A stretch of DNA of 64,000 nt from Psychromicrobium silvestre. GTDB lineage: Bacteria > Actinomycetota > Actinomycetes > Actinomycetales > Micrococcaceae. Below the pieces are notes generated by a model. That model saw nothing but the letters and a program-made list of their open reading frames with translations. It was not told the origin of the DNA and ran no database searches. This document shows, piece after piece, positions 40,244 to 49,319 of this stretch. The stretch's first letter is position 1. Every line of letters begins with the position of its first letter. The stretch is from NCBI RefSeq assembly GCF_013408295.1, contig NZ_JACBYQ010000001.1, positions 744,001 to 808,000 of the forward strand, read 5' to 3'. The translations under genes and the position numbers were made by a program.

Positions 40244-40316
40244 TCGGGGCGACAGGACTCGAACCTGCGGTCTCCTGCTCCCAAAGCAGGCGCGCTAGCC
40301 ACTACGCTACGCCCCG
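40244..40316 (-). tRNA. tRNA-Pro (anticodon TGG)
   Basis: Acceptor CGGGGCG pairs with CGCCCCG; D arm GCGT...GCGC; anticodon arm CCTGC-TTTGGGA-GCAGG gives TGG; T arm GCAGG-TTCGAGT-CCTGT; discriminator A at 40244. The 3' end reads ACCC, so CCA is not encoded. Confidence 0.95.
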
Positions 40317-40506
40317 TGATGCTCGACAAGTCTACGGCCTCAAGCCGTGCTGCGCACATTGAGCACATCTTGGGTGTTCAAATCCGCTCTTTCAGAGCTC
40401 CAAAAGAGATCTTTGCAACCACTTTGGTGGCTCTTCGGAAGACCTTGATTTGGGACTCAGCTTGACAGCCTAGCGCCCCAGTATGATGTAGTTATCTCTG
40501 GCCCTC

Positions 40507-40580
40507 GGGGATGTAGCTCAATGGTAGAGCCTCAGTCTTCCAAACTGATTACGCGGGTTCGATTCCCGTCATCCCCTCCA
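40507..40580 (+). tRNA. tRNA-Gly (anticodon TCC)
   Basis: Acceptor GGGGATG (40507) pairs with CATCCCC (40570-40576), then T and an encoded CCA (40578-40580). Anticodon arm TCAGT-CTTCCAA-ACTGA gives TCC; T arm GCGGG-TTCGATT-CCCGT. Confidence 0.95.
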
Positions 40581-40702
40581 AATTAATCTAGACCCACCTA
40601 TCTGAGTGGCTCGGCGCTGAAATACCCTCCCCGTATACTTGGAGGCTCGTGCGCGGATTTTTACCGGAAATACTGCCTCCATCGAGCCGTTAGGGAATAG
40701 CC

Positions 40703-41983
40703 ATGCGGGTTGTTGTTTCGTTCTTAGTAACCGTTGCTGCCTGCGTAGCCCTACTTATCGGTGCGTCCCCAGCCCTCGCGGCCGGCGCTGGCGAGGCCGC
40801 TATTGCACAGGCCTATGCGGCACCCGGTGTCGCCGCTACCTTAGGAGCTCCAGCAACCGCCGTTATCTGCGGACTAAAAAACAGTGGCTGCTACCAAGCC
40901 TTCCAAGGCGGATCCATCCACTGGACCTCCACCACCGGAGCCCACCCCACCCAAACCGCCATCCGCACCGCCTGGATCAACACCGGCACCGAAAAGGGAT
41001 ACCTCGGCTACCCCACCACCGACCAAAAATGTGGCCTCAAAAACGGTGGCTGCTACCAAGCCTTCCAAGGCGGATCCATCCACTGGACCTCCACCACCGG
41101 AGCCCACCCCACCCAAACCGCCATCCGCACCGCCTGGATCAACACCGGCACCGAAAAGGGATACCTCGGCTACCCCACCACCGACCAAAAATGCGGACTC
41201 AAAAACAGTGGCTGCTACCAAGCCTTCCAAGGCGGATCCATCCACTGGACCTCCACCACCGGAGCCCACCCCACCCAAACCGCCATCCGCACCGCCTGGA
41301 TCAACACCGGCACCGAAAAGGGATACCTCGGCTACCCCACCACCGACCAAAGCTGTAGCAATGGCATCTGCCGTCAAAGCTTTCAGGGAGGCTCCATTAC
41401 TTGGACCTCTAGCGGCGGCGCGAAGGTCGTTTATGGTGCCGTAGTGGTGAATAAAAAACGCCCGCTAGTCCCGATCGACTATGCGCCCTCGCCCATCCAA
41501 ACAGTTGGTTCGGTTCAGCTACAGTACAGTGCGGCAGTGGCCGCTCAGTCGATGATCTCAGCCGCTGCCGCAAGTGGAGTTAAGATCACCACGGTCAGCG
41601 GATATCGCGACTACTGGACCCAGAAAAGCCTCTATCAGGGCTATGTCCAGCAATACGGACAGGCCGAAGCAGATCTGATTTCTGCCCGGCCTGGCTATAG
41701 TGAACACCAAAGCGGCCTGGCTATGGACATCGGGGATACCTCAGGATCTTGCAGTTTGCAATCCTGTTTTGAGAATACTGCCGCCGGAGCCTGGGCACGC
41801 AAGAATGCTTGGCGCTATGGATTCATCATCCGTTACCCCAATGGATATACCGGAACTACTGGTTATGCCTATGAACCTTGGCATTTGCGCTATGTCGGGA
41901 AGTTCATTGCTACCGATATGACCCAGCAGGGAATTCCCACCCTGGAACAGTATTTTCACCTTCCAGCGGCTCCGAACTACTGA
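40703..41983 (+). CDS. Secreted D-Ala-D-Ala carboxypeptidase (VanY-like) with LGFP repeats
   Basis: 426 residues. Signal peptide about 1-27 (MRVVVSFLVTVAACVALLIG, ending ALA). Three near-identical LGFP units of 54 residues (about 56-217), each with LGYPTTDQ and a Cys pair (CGLKN-x-GCY), plus a diverged fourth unit. The C-terminal VanY/peptidase M15 domain (about 270-410) shows YSEHQSGLAMDI (zinc His and Asp) and EPWHLRYVG. Trims peptidoglycan stem peptides; LGFP repeats bind the cell envelope in corynebacteria. Not part of an obvious operon. Confidence 0.9.
   Translation: MRVVVSFLVTVAACVALLIGASPALAAGAGEAAIAQAYAAPGVAATLGAPATAVICGLKNSGCYQAFQGGSIHWTSTTGAHPTQTAIRTAWINTGTEKGYLGYPTTDQKCGLKNGGCYQAFQGGSIHWTSTTGAHPTQTAIRTAWINTGTEKGYLGYPTTDQKCGLKNSGCYQAFQGGSIHWTSTTGAHPTQTAIRTAWINTGTEKGYLGYPTTDQSCSNGICRQSFQGGSITWTSSGGAKVVYGAVVVNKKRPLVPIDYAPSPIQTVGSVQLQYSAAVAAQSMISAAAASGVKITTVSGYRDYWTQKSLYQGYVQQYGQAEADLISARPGYSEHQSGLAMDIGDTSGSCSLQSCFENTAAGAWARKNAWRYGFIIRYPNGYTGTTGYAYEPWHLRYVGKFIATDMTQQGIPTLEQYFHLPAAPNY
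40871..41356 (+). repeat. Three 162-bp tandem repeats encoding LGFP modules
   Basis: Units begin at about 40871, 41033 and 41195, period 162 bases (54 codons). They differ at only a few positions near the first codons (for example CTAAAAAACAGT, CTCAAAAACGGT, CTCAAAAACAGT), so duplication is recent or sequences are homogenised by conversion. Confidence 0.95.
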
Positions 41984-41994
41984 CCGCTCCGGCT

Positions 41995-42864
41995 CTAGTT
42001 AGCCCGCTGACAATTCGGGCAGTAGTAGAGCTTTCGGCCCGCGATTTCGCTCAGTTCGACCACTGTTCCGCACTTCAAACACGGCAAACCGTTCCGCTTG
42101 TACACATAGTGCAGGGTTTCGTTCCGCTGCCGATCCTCCGGCTCGGTGGTGATAATCCGGCCATCTCGTACTCCTCGTTCTAGGAGTACGACGGCGTCCG
42201 CCCAGAGGGTGGTCAGCTCCCCTGTGCTGAGCTTGGTTCCGGGTAACCAGGGATTGAGTCGAGCCCGGAACAACAACTCCGCGCGATAGACGTTCCCTAC
42301 CCCGGCCAGCACGCTCTGATCCATCAGTAGTGTCGCGATCGGGGTTCCTTTAGCCATCACCGTTTCCCGGAAAACGGCCTCACTCTCCGGCTCAATCGCC
42401 AGCGGATCGGGGCCTAGCTTGGCCAATTGGGTGGCAAATTCTGATTCGGTGATGAGTTCGCAAACGCTGGGGCCACGCAGATCGGCCCAGCCATGTTGGG
42501 AAACCAGCCGTAGCCGAACCGCGCCCACCGGTGCCGGTGGGCCGCTGTACTCCCCAGCCTCAGCACCCAGTTCCCGCTCCCCGATCCGGCGTGGAGCACC
42601 GATGCTGGAGGCACCGCGGAAATTCTCGTCACCACCGAAGTCCCAGGCTCCGTAGAGGCCCAGATGCACACGCAAGGTGAGCTGGTGGTCAAAGTGTAGA
42701 AAAAGTTGTTTGCCACGAGCTTCAGCTTGAAGCAGTTCCTGACCAGTTATTCGTTTCGCCCCGGCTGCGAAACGGCCCTGTGGGCTCGCCGCTTCAAGCC
42801 GCTGCCCGGCAAAAACATCGTTGAACTGCCGGGCCAGCCGGTGAATGGTGTGTCCTTCAGGCAT
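41995..42864 (-). CDS. nei: Fpg/Nei-family DNA glycosylase (endonuclease VIII-like)
   Basis: 289 residues. The N-terminus PEGHTIHRLA puts the Pro2 nucleophile and Glu3 in place; RGKQLFLHF carries the conserved Lys region; the C-terminal zinc finger C-x2-C...C-x2-C (CLKCGTV...YYCPNCQ) is intact. Removes oxidised bases and cuts the AP site. Position downstream of rpiB matches mycobacterial nei. Confidence 0.92.
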   Translation of the reverse strand: MPEGHTIHRLARQFNDVFAGQRLEAASPQGRFAAGAKRITGQELLQAEARGKQLFLHFDHQLTLRVHLGLYGAWDFGGDENFRGASSIGAPRRIGERELGAEAGEYSGPPAPVGAVRLRLVSQHGWADLRGPSVCELITESEFATQLAKLGPDPLAIEPESEAVFRETVMAKGTPIATLLMDQSVLAGVGNVYRAELLFRARLNPWLPGTKLSTGELTTLWADAVVLLERGVRDGRIITTEPEDRQRNETLHYVYKRNGLPCLKCGTVVELSEIAGRKLYYCPNCQRAN

Positions 42865-42869
42865 CGGAA

Positions 42870-43352
42870 CTACTCGGAGATCGCTCCGGTTTCCTCGAAG
42901 CTGGCGATCTTAGCGATCCGGCGGATATGGCGTTCCGCCTCGCTAAAAGGTTCGGCCAGGAAGGCTTCTATCAATGCGGCGGCTTCCTCCACAGTGTGCT
43001 GACGTCCGCCGACAGCCACCACATTGGCATTATTGTGCTCGCGAGCCAGCTTAGCGGTGTCGAAATTCCAAGCCAGCGCAGCCCGAATCCCCTTCACCTT
43101 GTTCGCAGCAATCTGTTCACCATTGCCGGAGCCGCCCAACACGATACCCAGCGCGAAAACGCCGGCTTCGGTATCGGCCATCACTGCTTGCGCCGCATGA
43201 ATACAGAACACCGGATAGTCATCCTCGGCGTCGTAGCTCTTCGGCCCGTGATCTACTACCTCGTAGCCAAGTCCGGTGAGGTGTTTGATCAGATGAGCGC
43301 TGAGCTCCATTCCGGCGTGGTCGGTTCCAATGTGTACACGGGGATTGGTCAT
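42870..43352 (-). CDS. rpiB: Ribose-5-phosphate isomerase B
   Basis: 160 residues, RpiB/LacAB fold. GTDHAGMELSAHL and GGSGNGEQIAANKVKGIRAALAW are the family marks; the latter contains the phosphate-binding loop. Interconverts ribose-5-phosphate and ribulose-5-phosphate. It ends five bases before nei, so the two are one transcript. Confidence 0.94.
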   Translation of the reverse strand: MTNPRVHIGTDHAGMELSAHLIKHLTGLGYEVVDHGPKSYDAEDDYPVFCIHAAQAVMADTEAGVFALGIVLGGSGNGEQIAANKVKGIRAALAWNFDTAKLAREHNNANVVAVGGRQHTVEEAAALIEAFLAEPFSEAERHIRRIAKIASFEETGAISE

Positions 43353-43372
43353 AGAGACAAGCCTATCGCGGT

Positions 43373-43427
43373 GAGTGTGGAGATCTACACGCTAAATGCG
43401 CCCCATAAGGTGCAGATCTCCACACTC
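43373..43427. repeat. Palindromic intergenic element
   Basis: GAGTGTGGAGATCT (43373-43386) and AGATCTCCACACTC (43414-43427) are perfect complements; after one mismatch three more pairs extend the stem. It lies between rpiB and the next gene on the same strand. It is preceded by CTATCGCGGTG, also found inside the 62448-62506 palindrome. No T-tract on either side. Confidence 0.85.
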
Positions 43428-43465
43428 GATGGCATCGAGAACCTTCGATGACCTTGGTACCGACA

Positions 43466-44431
43466 TCATTCCTGGGAAGCGCGCAGGTACGCGATAAGCT
43501 CCGCTACTTGTTCCTCATCCCGAGTACCGATCAACAGTCCGGCTCGGGGGCCAAAATCGAGCCGGAGCGCCGTTCCCTTCCGAACAATGAACTGCCAGTA
43601 CCCAGCATGCCGCCGCAGGCCCGGCCCACCCTGCTGCCAGGGATCGCTCGGCACAGCCTCCACGGCGTGAAGCTCGGCGAGTCGATACTTCGCGACCGGA
43701 AGAAACCCCGCTACTCGTAACACCAGAAAACGTTCTTCCACGGCGCTGCCGTCAATACTCACCCGCACGAAAAGTGATCCCATCAGCAACAGGATCAGCA
43801 CGGCCAACGCCAAAGCGGCCCAACTCGACACAATCAGTAGCAGCCCACCCAGCAACAAAAGCATCATGGTCAACAAGACAAAGCTGGAGCCGCGGGCATG
43901 CACGCCAAAGTCAATCCGTGGCTGCCCGATCAGCGCTGCGTGTTCTTCGGCTAGCGCCAGGTCGTCGCGCGTACCCCAAATCGGTGTGGGCTGATAGACA
44001 AACATCATCACCACGCCCAGAGCCACGGCTGCCCCAGCTCCTAGGGCAAAGACGGTGGCGTCGAGGCTGCCGCCTTCGGCACTGGGCAAACCACGTTGTC
44101 CCATCAAAAAAGCGGCACCCAGAGAAGCCAATAAAAGACTGATCATCACCGCCAAGCCCATCAGCAAACGGCGTAGCCAGCGCTGAGCCAGTCGAGCGCC
44201 GCCGAGCGCCCCGCACATCGACCCGAACACCCCGATGGCAAGGGTCGCAACCAGTACGAAGGCAGGGAAGGTTAGCAGCAGATCCGGATGCGAACCTTGC
44301 CAATGCAGACCCAGTGAATCCGGCACGGTCCGCCGCAGCAATAAGGCTATCGCGGCGAAGCAGAAGGCCACCGCCCAAGGAAAACCAATCCCGAAAGCGA
44401 GAAATCTATGGTCGAATCGTTGCTCTTTCAT
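43466..44431 (-). CDS. Multi-pass membrane protein of unknown function (DUF1648-like)
   Basis: 321 residues with about six hydrophobic helices (two near the N-terminus, two around 60-110, two around 190-240) and a soluble C-terminus containing a PH-like stretch (YRLAELHAVEAVP...YWQFIVRKGTALRLDFGPRAGLLIG). The overall pattern resembles DUF1648/bacterial-PH membrane proteins. Function unknown. Confidence 0.65.
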   Translation of the reverse strand: MKEQRFDHRFLAFGIGFPWAVAFCFAAIALLLRRTVPDSLGLHWQGSHPDLLLTFPAFVLVATLAIGVFGSMCGALGGARLAQRWLRRLLMGLAVMISLLLASLGAAFLMGQRGLPSAEGGSLDATVFALGAGAAVALGVVMMFVYQPTPIWGTRDDLALAEEHAALIGQPRIDFGVHARGSSFVLLTMMLLLLGGLLLIVSSWAALALAVLILLLMGSLFVRVSIDGSAVEERFLVLRVAGFLPVAKYRLAELHAVEAVPSDPWQQGGPGLRRHAGYWQFIVRKGTALRLDFGPRAGLLIGTRDEEQVAELIAYLRASQE

Positions 44432-44443
44432 GGGTTCAGCCGC

Positions 44444-45238
44444 TCAGATGAACTTTCCGCTTGGCTCCGCTAGGCGGAGCAGTCCGGCAAGCAGCGAGCG
44501 CGCCGTTAGACCGCTGCTACGCGGCTGTTCCGGATCGGGCTGATTCCGGATCTGGAAGCAGTACTCCCCCGCAGCCCCCTCGGCGGTGATCAGATGCTCG
44601 GTCAATTCTGCTTGCGGATCGGCAATCAGCCGGACCCTGACCCGTTCAAGGTCTCCGGTAGCTAGGCCGAGGGCGACGGCGACATTGAGGGAGGCGGGAA
44701 ACTTCGCGATCGCTTCGGCCGGGGTCCCGCTGAAGACCGTCACCGGCCGGACCGATTGGAGCAATTCGCTGCGCTGGCCGGTATCCATCCAATCCTGAAT
44801 CAGGGCAGCCGGCTTCTTTCGGGTTTCCAAGTTGACGGTTGTAATTCCGCCGCTCGCCGCGGCTGCGGAAATCAAGTCGAGACCGCCGATGGCTCCCGTG
44901 GTGGGAAAGGTTCGCCCCGGCCCGGACTCCAGCACGGCCGCCCGAACGAGGGGATCGGCAAAGGCGCCTATGGAAGTAACCAGGAAGGCTTTTCCGGCAG
45001 AGATTATTCGAGCCCCGTATTCCCCCACCGCATCAACTCCGGCAGCTTCCACCAGGACCTCAGCGGAATCCAAGGCTTGGTCCAGATCGAGCCGGGACAC
45101 GCCGTCGCGCTCGCTGCGAGCCGAGAGCGGATGCCTACTAACAATGCCGACCAGCTTCAACTGCGGGTACCCGTTCAGGTGATTCCGCAGGGCCGTGGCG
45201 ATGGCCCCATCGCCGATCATCGCAAGGTTGAGTGCCAT
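44444..45238 (-). CDS. L-aspartate dehydrogenase-like protein (NadX family)
   Basis: 264 residues. Rossmann MIGDGAIATALRN at the N-terminus, then EAAGVDAVGEYG, TTGAIGGLDLISAAAASGG and SLNVAVALGLATGDLERV, the order seen in NadX. NadX makes iminoaspartate for NAD synthesis or acts in aspartate catabolism. No nadA or nadC is nearby in the window. Next to a membrane protein 12 bases downstream. Alternative: an uncharacterised amino-acid dehydrogenase. Confidence 0.78.
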   Translation of the reverse strand: MALNLAMIGDGAIATALRNHLNGYPQLKLVGIVSRHPLSARSERDGVSRLDLDQALDSAEVLVEAAGVDAVGEYGARIISAGKAFLVTSIGAFADPLVRAAVLESGPGRTFPTTGAIGGLDLISAAAASGGITTVNLETRKKPAALIQDWMDTGQRSELLQSVRPVTVFSGTPAEAIAKFPASLNVAVALGLATGDLERVRVRLIADPQAELTEHLITAEGAAGEYCFQIRNQPDPEQPRSSGLTARSLLAGLLRLAEPSGKFI

Positions 45239-45323
45239 TACTCCAGTCTGTCAGCTTGGTGGAAGAATGGCTCCATATCCACCCGGTGACCATCCGGGAA
45301 TCTGTTCTGACGAAAGGCACAAC

Positions 45324-47882
45324 ATGCCAGGAATGAACCTCAGCCGGGATGAAGCGCGCGCCCGGGCTGAATTGATCAGTGTCGATTCATATCAGGTGCA
45401 ACTTGACCTGACTCGTGGCCCCAAGGTCTTTGGCTCCACCACCACCGTTCGATTCAGCGCTAGCGCCGGAGCTAGCAGCTTTATCGATGCCATCACGGAC
45501 ACGGTTCACTCGGTGACCCTCAATGGAGTAGAGCTGAATCCCGCCGAGGTCTCTGATGGTGTGTACATCAAGCTGCCCGAACTTGCTGAGCATAATGAGC
45601 TCACCGTGGTGGCCGATGCGCTCTACACCAACACGGGCGAGGGCCTGCACCGCTTCGTTGACCCGGTGGATCAGGAGGTCTACCTCTACAGCCAGTTCGA
45701 GGTTCCCGACTCCCGGCGGATGTTCGCGGTCTTTGAGCAACCCGATATCAAGGCCACCTTCAGTTTCACGGTCACCGCTCCGGCACATTGGGACGTGGTA
45801 TCCAATTCGCCCACTCCGGAGCCGGTCGATGATGGTTCCGATGCCGATGGCGGTGCCCGTAAAACCTGGACCTTTGAGCCCACACCCCGGCTCGCTTCTT
45901 ATGTCACGGCACTTATCGCCGGCCCCTATCAGAGCGTGCGCAGTGAGCTGACCAGTTCGGACGGCCGGGTCATTCCACTCGGCGTTTTCGCGCGCAAATC
46001 GCTCATGCAGTACCTGGATGCGGAGAACGTTTTTGCACTGACCCGGCAGGGTTTTGAGTTCTTCGAGCAGCAGTTCGGCACTCCGTACCCCTTCGCGAAG
46101 TATGATCAGCTCTTTGTCCCGGAATTCAATGCCGGGGCAATGGAAAACGCCGGTGCGGTGACCTTCTTGGAGAGCTACGTCTTCCGCTCCAAGGTCACCG
46201 AGGCGCTTGTTGAGCGCCGGGCGATCACCATTTTGCACGAGCTGGCACATATGTGGTTTGGCGATCTGGTCACCATGCGCTGGTGGAACGACCTCTGGCT
46301 CAATGAGTCCTTTGCCGAGTTCATGTCAACCCTCGCGGCAGCCGAAAACACCGAGTTCATCCAAGCCTGGACCACCTTTTCCTCGATGGAAAAGTCCTGG
46401 GCCTACCGGCAAGATCAGCTGCCCTCCACGCACCCCATTAAGGCAGAAATCCGCGATCTGGAAGATGTTCAGGTCAATTTCGATGGCATTACCTACGCTA
46501 AGGGAGCTTCCGTGCTTCGTCAGCTAGTGGCTTGGGTGGGCCAAGAGGAGTTCATGGCCGGGGTGCGCGCTTACTTCGCCAAGCATTCCTGGGGCAATAC
46601 CGAGCTGCGCGATCTACTCTCCGAGCTGGAGGTTTCCAGTGGCCGCGATCTGACGGCTTGGTCCGAACTCTGGCTAGAGACTGCGGGGGTGAACACATTA
46701 CGCGCCGAAATCACCGAAGAAGACGGGTTGATTACCGGTTTCACCATCCTGCAGTCCGCCGTCGCGGAGTATCCAACCATCCGTCCGCACCGCCTAGCGG
46801 TCGGCTTCTATGACCTTGATGGCAGTGGGAAGTTGGTTCGCACGCACCGGGAAGAGCTTGATGTTGACGGCGAACGCACCGAGGTTGCCGCACTGATCGG
46901 CCGTCCTCGGCCCGCGCTGGTGCTGCTCAACGACGACGACCTGGCCTATGCCAAGATTCGGCTGGATGAGAAGTCTCTGGTCACCGCCACCGCGCATCTG
47001 AAGGACTTCGCCGGCTCGCTGCCCCGCACCCTGGTCTGGGCTTCCGCCTGGGATGCCGCCCGCGACGGCGAAACTCCCGCCCGGGCGTACGTGGATCTGG
47101 TGTTGTCCAATATCGGCGCGGAGAGTGACTCCTCGGTGGTGTTGGTGCTGCTCCGTCAGTTGCAGACCACTCTGGGGCTCTATGTCGCCCCGGAAGCGCA
47201 GCACGAGACCAAGATCGCGGCGGCTGAGGGACTCTGGTCGCTCTTTACCGCGGCCGCTCCGGGCTCGGATTCGCAGTTGCAGTTCGTGAAGGCTTTCGCG
47301 CAGCTCGCGCAAAGCGCCGAGCATCTCGATATTGTGGCGGACCTGCTCAGTGGGAGTTACCGGCTGGAGGGCTTGGAGGTCGATCAGGATCTCCGTTGGG
47401 AGTTGCGCAGCTCTCTGGTGGCCGGTGGTCGTTTTACTCAGCCCGAGATCGATGCGGAGCTGGAGCGGGATCCAACCCAGACAGGTCAGCTCGCCGCGGC
47501 CGGTGCCTCGGCGGCTATTCCGACGGCGGCAGCTAAGCAGTCGGTCTGGGACGCTGTGGTGGTCAGCGGTGAGATGCCCAACGCGACTCAGCGGGCAGCG
47601 ATCACCGGTTTTGGCCGGGTCCACGATCTGGCCTTACTGAAACCGTTCGTGGCGCAGTATTTCGGTGCCATTCGGAAGATCTGGGCGGAGAAATCCCATG
47701 AGATCTCCTCCACCATCGTCACCGGGCTCTACCCTGTGCAGCTGGTTGAGCAGTCCACCCTGGATGCCACCGATGCTTTCCTGGCTGAGTTGGGTGAAGA
47801 GACTCCTGCCCTTCGCCGACTCGTGGTGGAAAGCCGCGACGGCGTGGTGCGGGCTTTGAAGGCGCAGGCCGCCGACCACTAA
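45324..47882 (+). CDS. pepN: Aminopeptidase N (M1 family)
   Basis: 852 residues from ATG 45324, with GAAAGG at the proper distance. GAMEN at 271-275, zinc motif His305-Glu306-L-A-His309 with Glu328 (NESFAEF) as third ligand, and the long C-terminal helical domain identify an actinobacterial PepN. Cytosolic removal of N-terminal amino acids. Divergent from the nadX-like gene. Ends at a terminator. Confidence 0.96.
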   Translation: MPGMNLSRDEARARAELISVDSYQVQLDLTRGPKVFGSTTTVRFSASAGASSFIDAITDTVHSVTLNGVELNPAEVSDGVYIKLPELAEHNELTVVADALYTNTGEGLHRFVDPVDQEVYLYSQFEVPDSRRMFAVFEQPDIKATFSFTVTAPAHWDVVSNSPTPEPVDDGSDADGGARKTWTFEPTPRLASYVTALIAGPYQSVRSELTSSDGRVIPLGVFARKSLMQYLDAENVFALTRQGFEFFEQQFGTPYPFAKYDQLFVPEFNAGAMENAGAVTFLESYVFRSKVTEALVERRAITILHELAHMWFGDLVTMRWWNDLWLNESFAEFMSTLAAAENTEFIQAWTTFSSMEKSWAYRQDQLPSTHPIKAEIRDLEDVQVNFDGITYAKGASVLRQLVAWVGQEEFMAGVRAYFAKHSWGNTELRDLLSELEVSSGRDLTAWSELWLETAGVNTLRAEITEEDGLITGFTILQSAVAEYPTIRPHRLAVGFYDLDGSGKLVRTHREELDVDGERTEVAALIGRPRPALVLLNDDDLAYAKIRLDEKSLVTATAHLKDFAGSLPRTLVWASAWDAARDGETPARAYVDLVLSNIGAESDSSVVLVLLRQLQTTLGLYVAPEAQHETKIAAAEGLWSLFTAAAPGSDSQLQFVKAFAQLAQSAEHLDIVADLLSGSYRLEGLEVDQDLRWELRSSLVAGGRFTQPEIDAELERDPTQTGQLAAAGASAAIPTAAAKQSVWDAVVVSGEMPNATQRAAITGFGRVHDLALLKPFVAQYFGAIRKIWAEKSHEISSTIVTGLYPVQLVEQSTLDATDAFLAELGEETPALRRLVVESRDGVVRALKAQAADH

Positions 47883-47897
47883 AGTCAGTCCACTAAT

Positions 47898-47932
47898 TGC
47901 GGCCAGTTGATCTGCTAGATCAACTGGCCGCA
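47898..47932 (+). terminator. Rho-independent terminator after pepN
   Basis: TGCGGCCAGTTGATC (47898-47912) and GATCAACTGGCCGCA (47918-47932): a perfect 15-bp stem with a five-base loop, followed by GTTTTACC. It insulates pepN from the biosynthetic operon that starts about 40 bases later. Confidence 0.95.
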
Positions 47933-47975
47933 GTTTTACCCTAGTTTCCCGGCGATAAGGCTTTAGACTATTGAA

Positions 47976-49319
47976 ATGACTAGAACCGACAGTCGGGGCA
48001 CCTCGGGGGCTCGTGCCGCCGTCGTGCCGGTCTCTGATCTGCTGGCTGCCGGCTTCCTGTTCTGCCGTACGCGCTGGGGCTATCGGTTTCGGAACCGCGC
48101 AGCTCTGCTGCGGTGGCAGCAACGCCGCCTCGATAAGATGCTGCAAGGGCGTGGGCTGCACTGGCGGGAGTTGCCGGTAATCGACAAGTCGATCGTCTTG
48201 GCTGATTTTGAGCGCTACAACTCGCAGGGCGTCAGCCTAGCGGAAGCGCTGGAGCTGGCGAAGGCCTCCGAACGTAGCCGAGATTTCCGGGCGGAGCTGG
48301 ACGGCCTGACGGTCGGCCTCTCCAGCGGAACCTCTGGCAGACACGGAGTCTTCCTGCTCAGTTCCACCGAACGCTTACTCTGGGCCGGAACCATCCTGGC
48401 TAGGGTTCTTGATAGCGCCGCCCTGCGCCAGATCCTCAGCCCCTGGAAACCCGCCCTACGGATAGCCTTCCTGCTGCGCGCCGACAGCAATCTCTACAAC
48501 ACCGTCCGTAGCAGCCGGGTCGCCTTCGATTTTTACGATCTTCTGGAACCGCTGGAAAGCCATTTCGAGAAGCTCAATAGCCGGCAAGCCGAGTTACTGA
48601 TTGGGCCAGCCTCGGTACTGCGTGCGCTTGCGGAAGCCCAGCTCTCGGGACGGCTCAGCTTGCGTCCGCGGAAGATCCTCTCGGTGGCTGAGGAGCTTGA
48701 TGAATCCGATGCCGAGTTCTTAGAGCGCTCCTTCGGAGTCCGGCCTGGGCAGGTTTATCAAGCCACCGAGGGGCTGCTGGGTTTCAGCTGCCGACTAGGC
48801 ACCCTGCATTTGAACGAGCAGCACGTCCATTTCGAACAAGAATGGCTGGATGCGGAGCGCAGCCGCTTTGTGCCAATCATTACCGATTTCACTAGAAGTA
48901 CCCAGCTCATGCTGCGTTACCGCCTTGACGATGTACTTCGGGTTGCCGAGCACCCCTGCCGCTGCGGCAATCCGGCGCTGGCGCTGGCTGGCGTGGATGG
49001 CCGAGCCGATGCGGTGTTGGTCTTTGACGGCGTCAACATCTTCCCCGACGTACTTAGGCGTGCGATGGCACTGGCGAGCACAGAGTTTCAGGACTGGTCG
49101 GTGGCACAGTCCGGTAAACGGTTGTTGATTGGCTTGCGCGCGCCTTCTCAAGAAGCCGAGGAACGAGTTCGGGATGAGTTGACGGCCCTCTTCGCCCGTT
49201 ATCGACTTTCTGTACCAAAACTAGAATTCGGCAGCTGGCAAGCACCAGCCCCAGGAGCCAAATTGCGCCGAATCCAGCTCCTGGCGGCCGACGCCCGGCG
49301 AGAGGGCTCTACAGCATGA
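47976..49319 (+). CDS. Adenylate-forming enzyme (PaaK / F390-synthetase-like), gene 1 of the operon
   Basis: 447 residues. SSGTSGRHG (116-124) is the ATP-binding P-loop of the ANL superfamily. YQATEGLLGFSC matches the adenine-binding (A5) region. RYRLDDVLRVAEHPCRCG ends with Cys328-x-Cys330-Gly, the PaaK-like zinc/Cys motif, and VDGRADAV the C-terminal hinge. This fits 'putative adenylate-forming enzyme' relatives of coenzyme F390 synthetase and phenylacetate-CoA ligase. It would activate a carboxylic acid as acyl-AMP. The substrate is unknown. Its TGA overlaps the next ATG (ATGA at 49316-49319). Confidence 0.82.
   Translation: MTRTDSRGTSGARAAVVPVSDLLAAGFLFCRTRWGYRFRNRAALLRWQQRRLDKMLQGRGLHWRELPVIDKSIVLADFERYNSQGVSLAEALELAKASERSRDFRAELDGLTVGLSSGTSGRHGVFLLSSTERLLWAGTILARVLDSAALRQILSPWKPALRIAFLLRADSNLYNTVRSSRVAFDFYDLLEPLESHFEKLNSRQAELLIGPASVLRALAEAQLSGRLSLRPRKILSVAEELDESDAEFLERSFGVRPGQVYQATEGLLGFSCRLGTLHLNEQHVHFEQEWLDAERSRFVPIITDFTRSTQLMLRYRLDDVLRVAEHPCRCGNPALALAGVDGRADAVLVFDGVNIFPDVLRRAMALASTEFQDWSVAQSGKRLLIGLRAPSQEAEERVRDELTALFARYRLSVPKLEFGSWQAPAPGAKLRRIQLLAADARREGSTA

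Noticed and set aside
40871-41356. Possible CRISPR array
   Set aside because: The 162-bp units are directly adjacent, coding, and have no spacers. No CRISPR array or cas gene is seen anywhere in the window.
40874-41444. Repetitive open frames in other phases of the LGFP repeats
   Set aside because: They are Pro/Gly-rich translations of the same 162-bp DNA repeats; the VanY frame with signal peptide explains the region.
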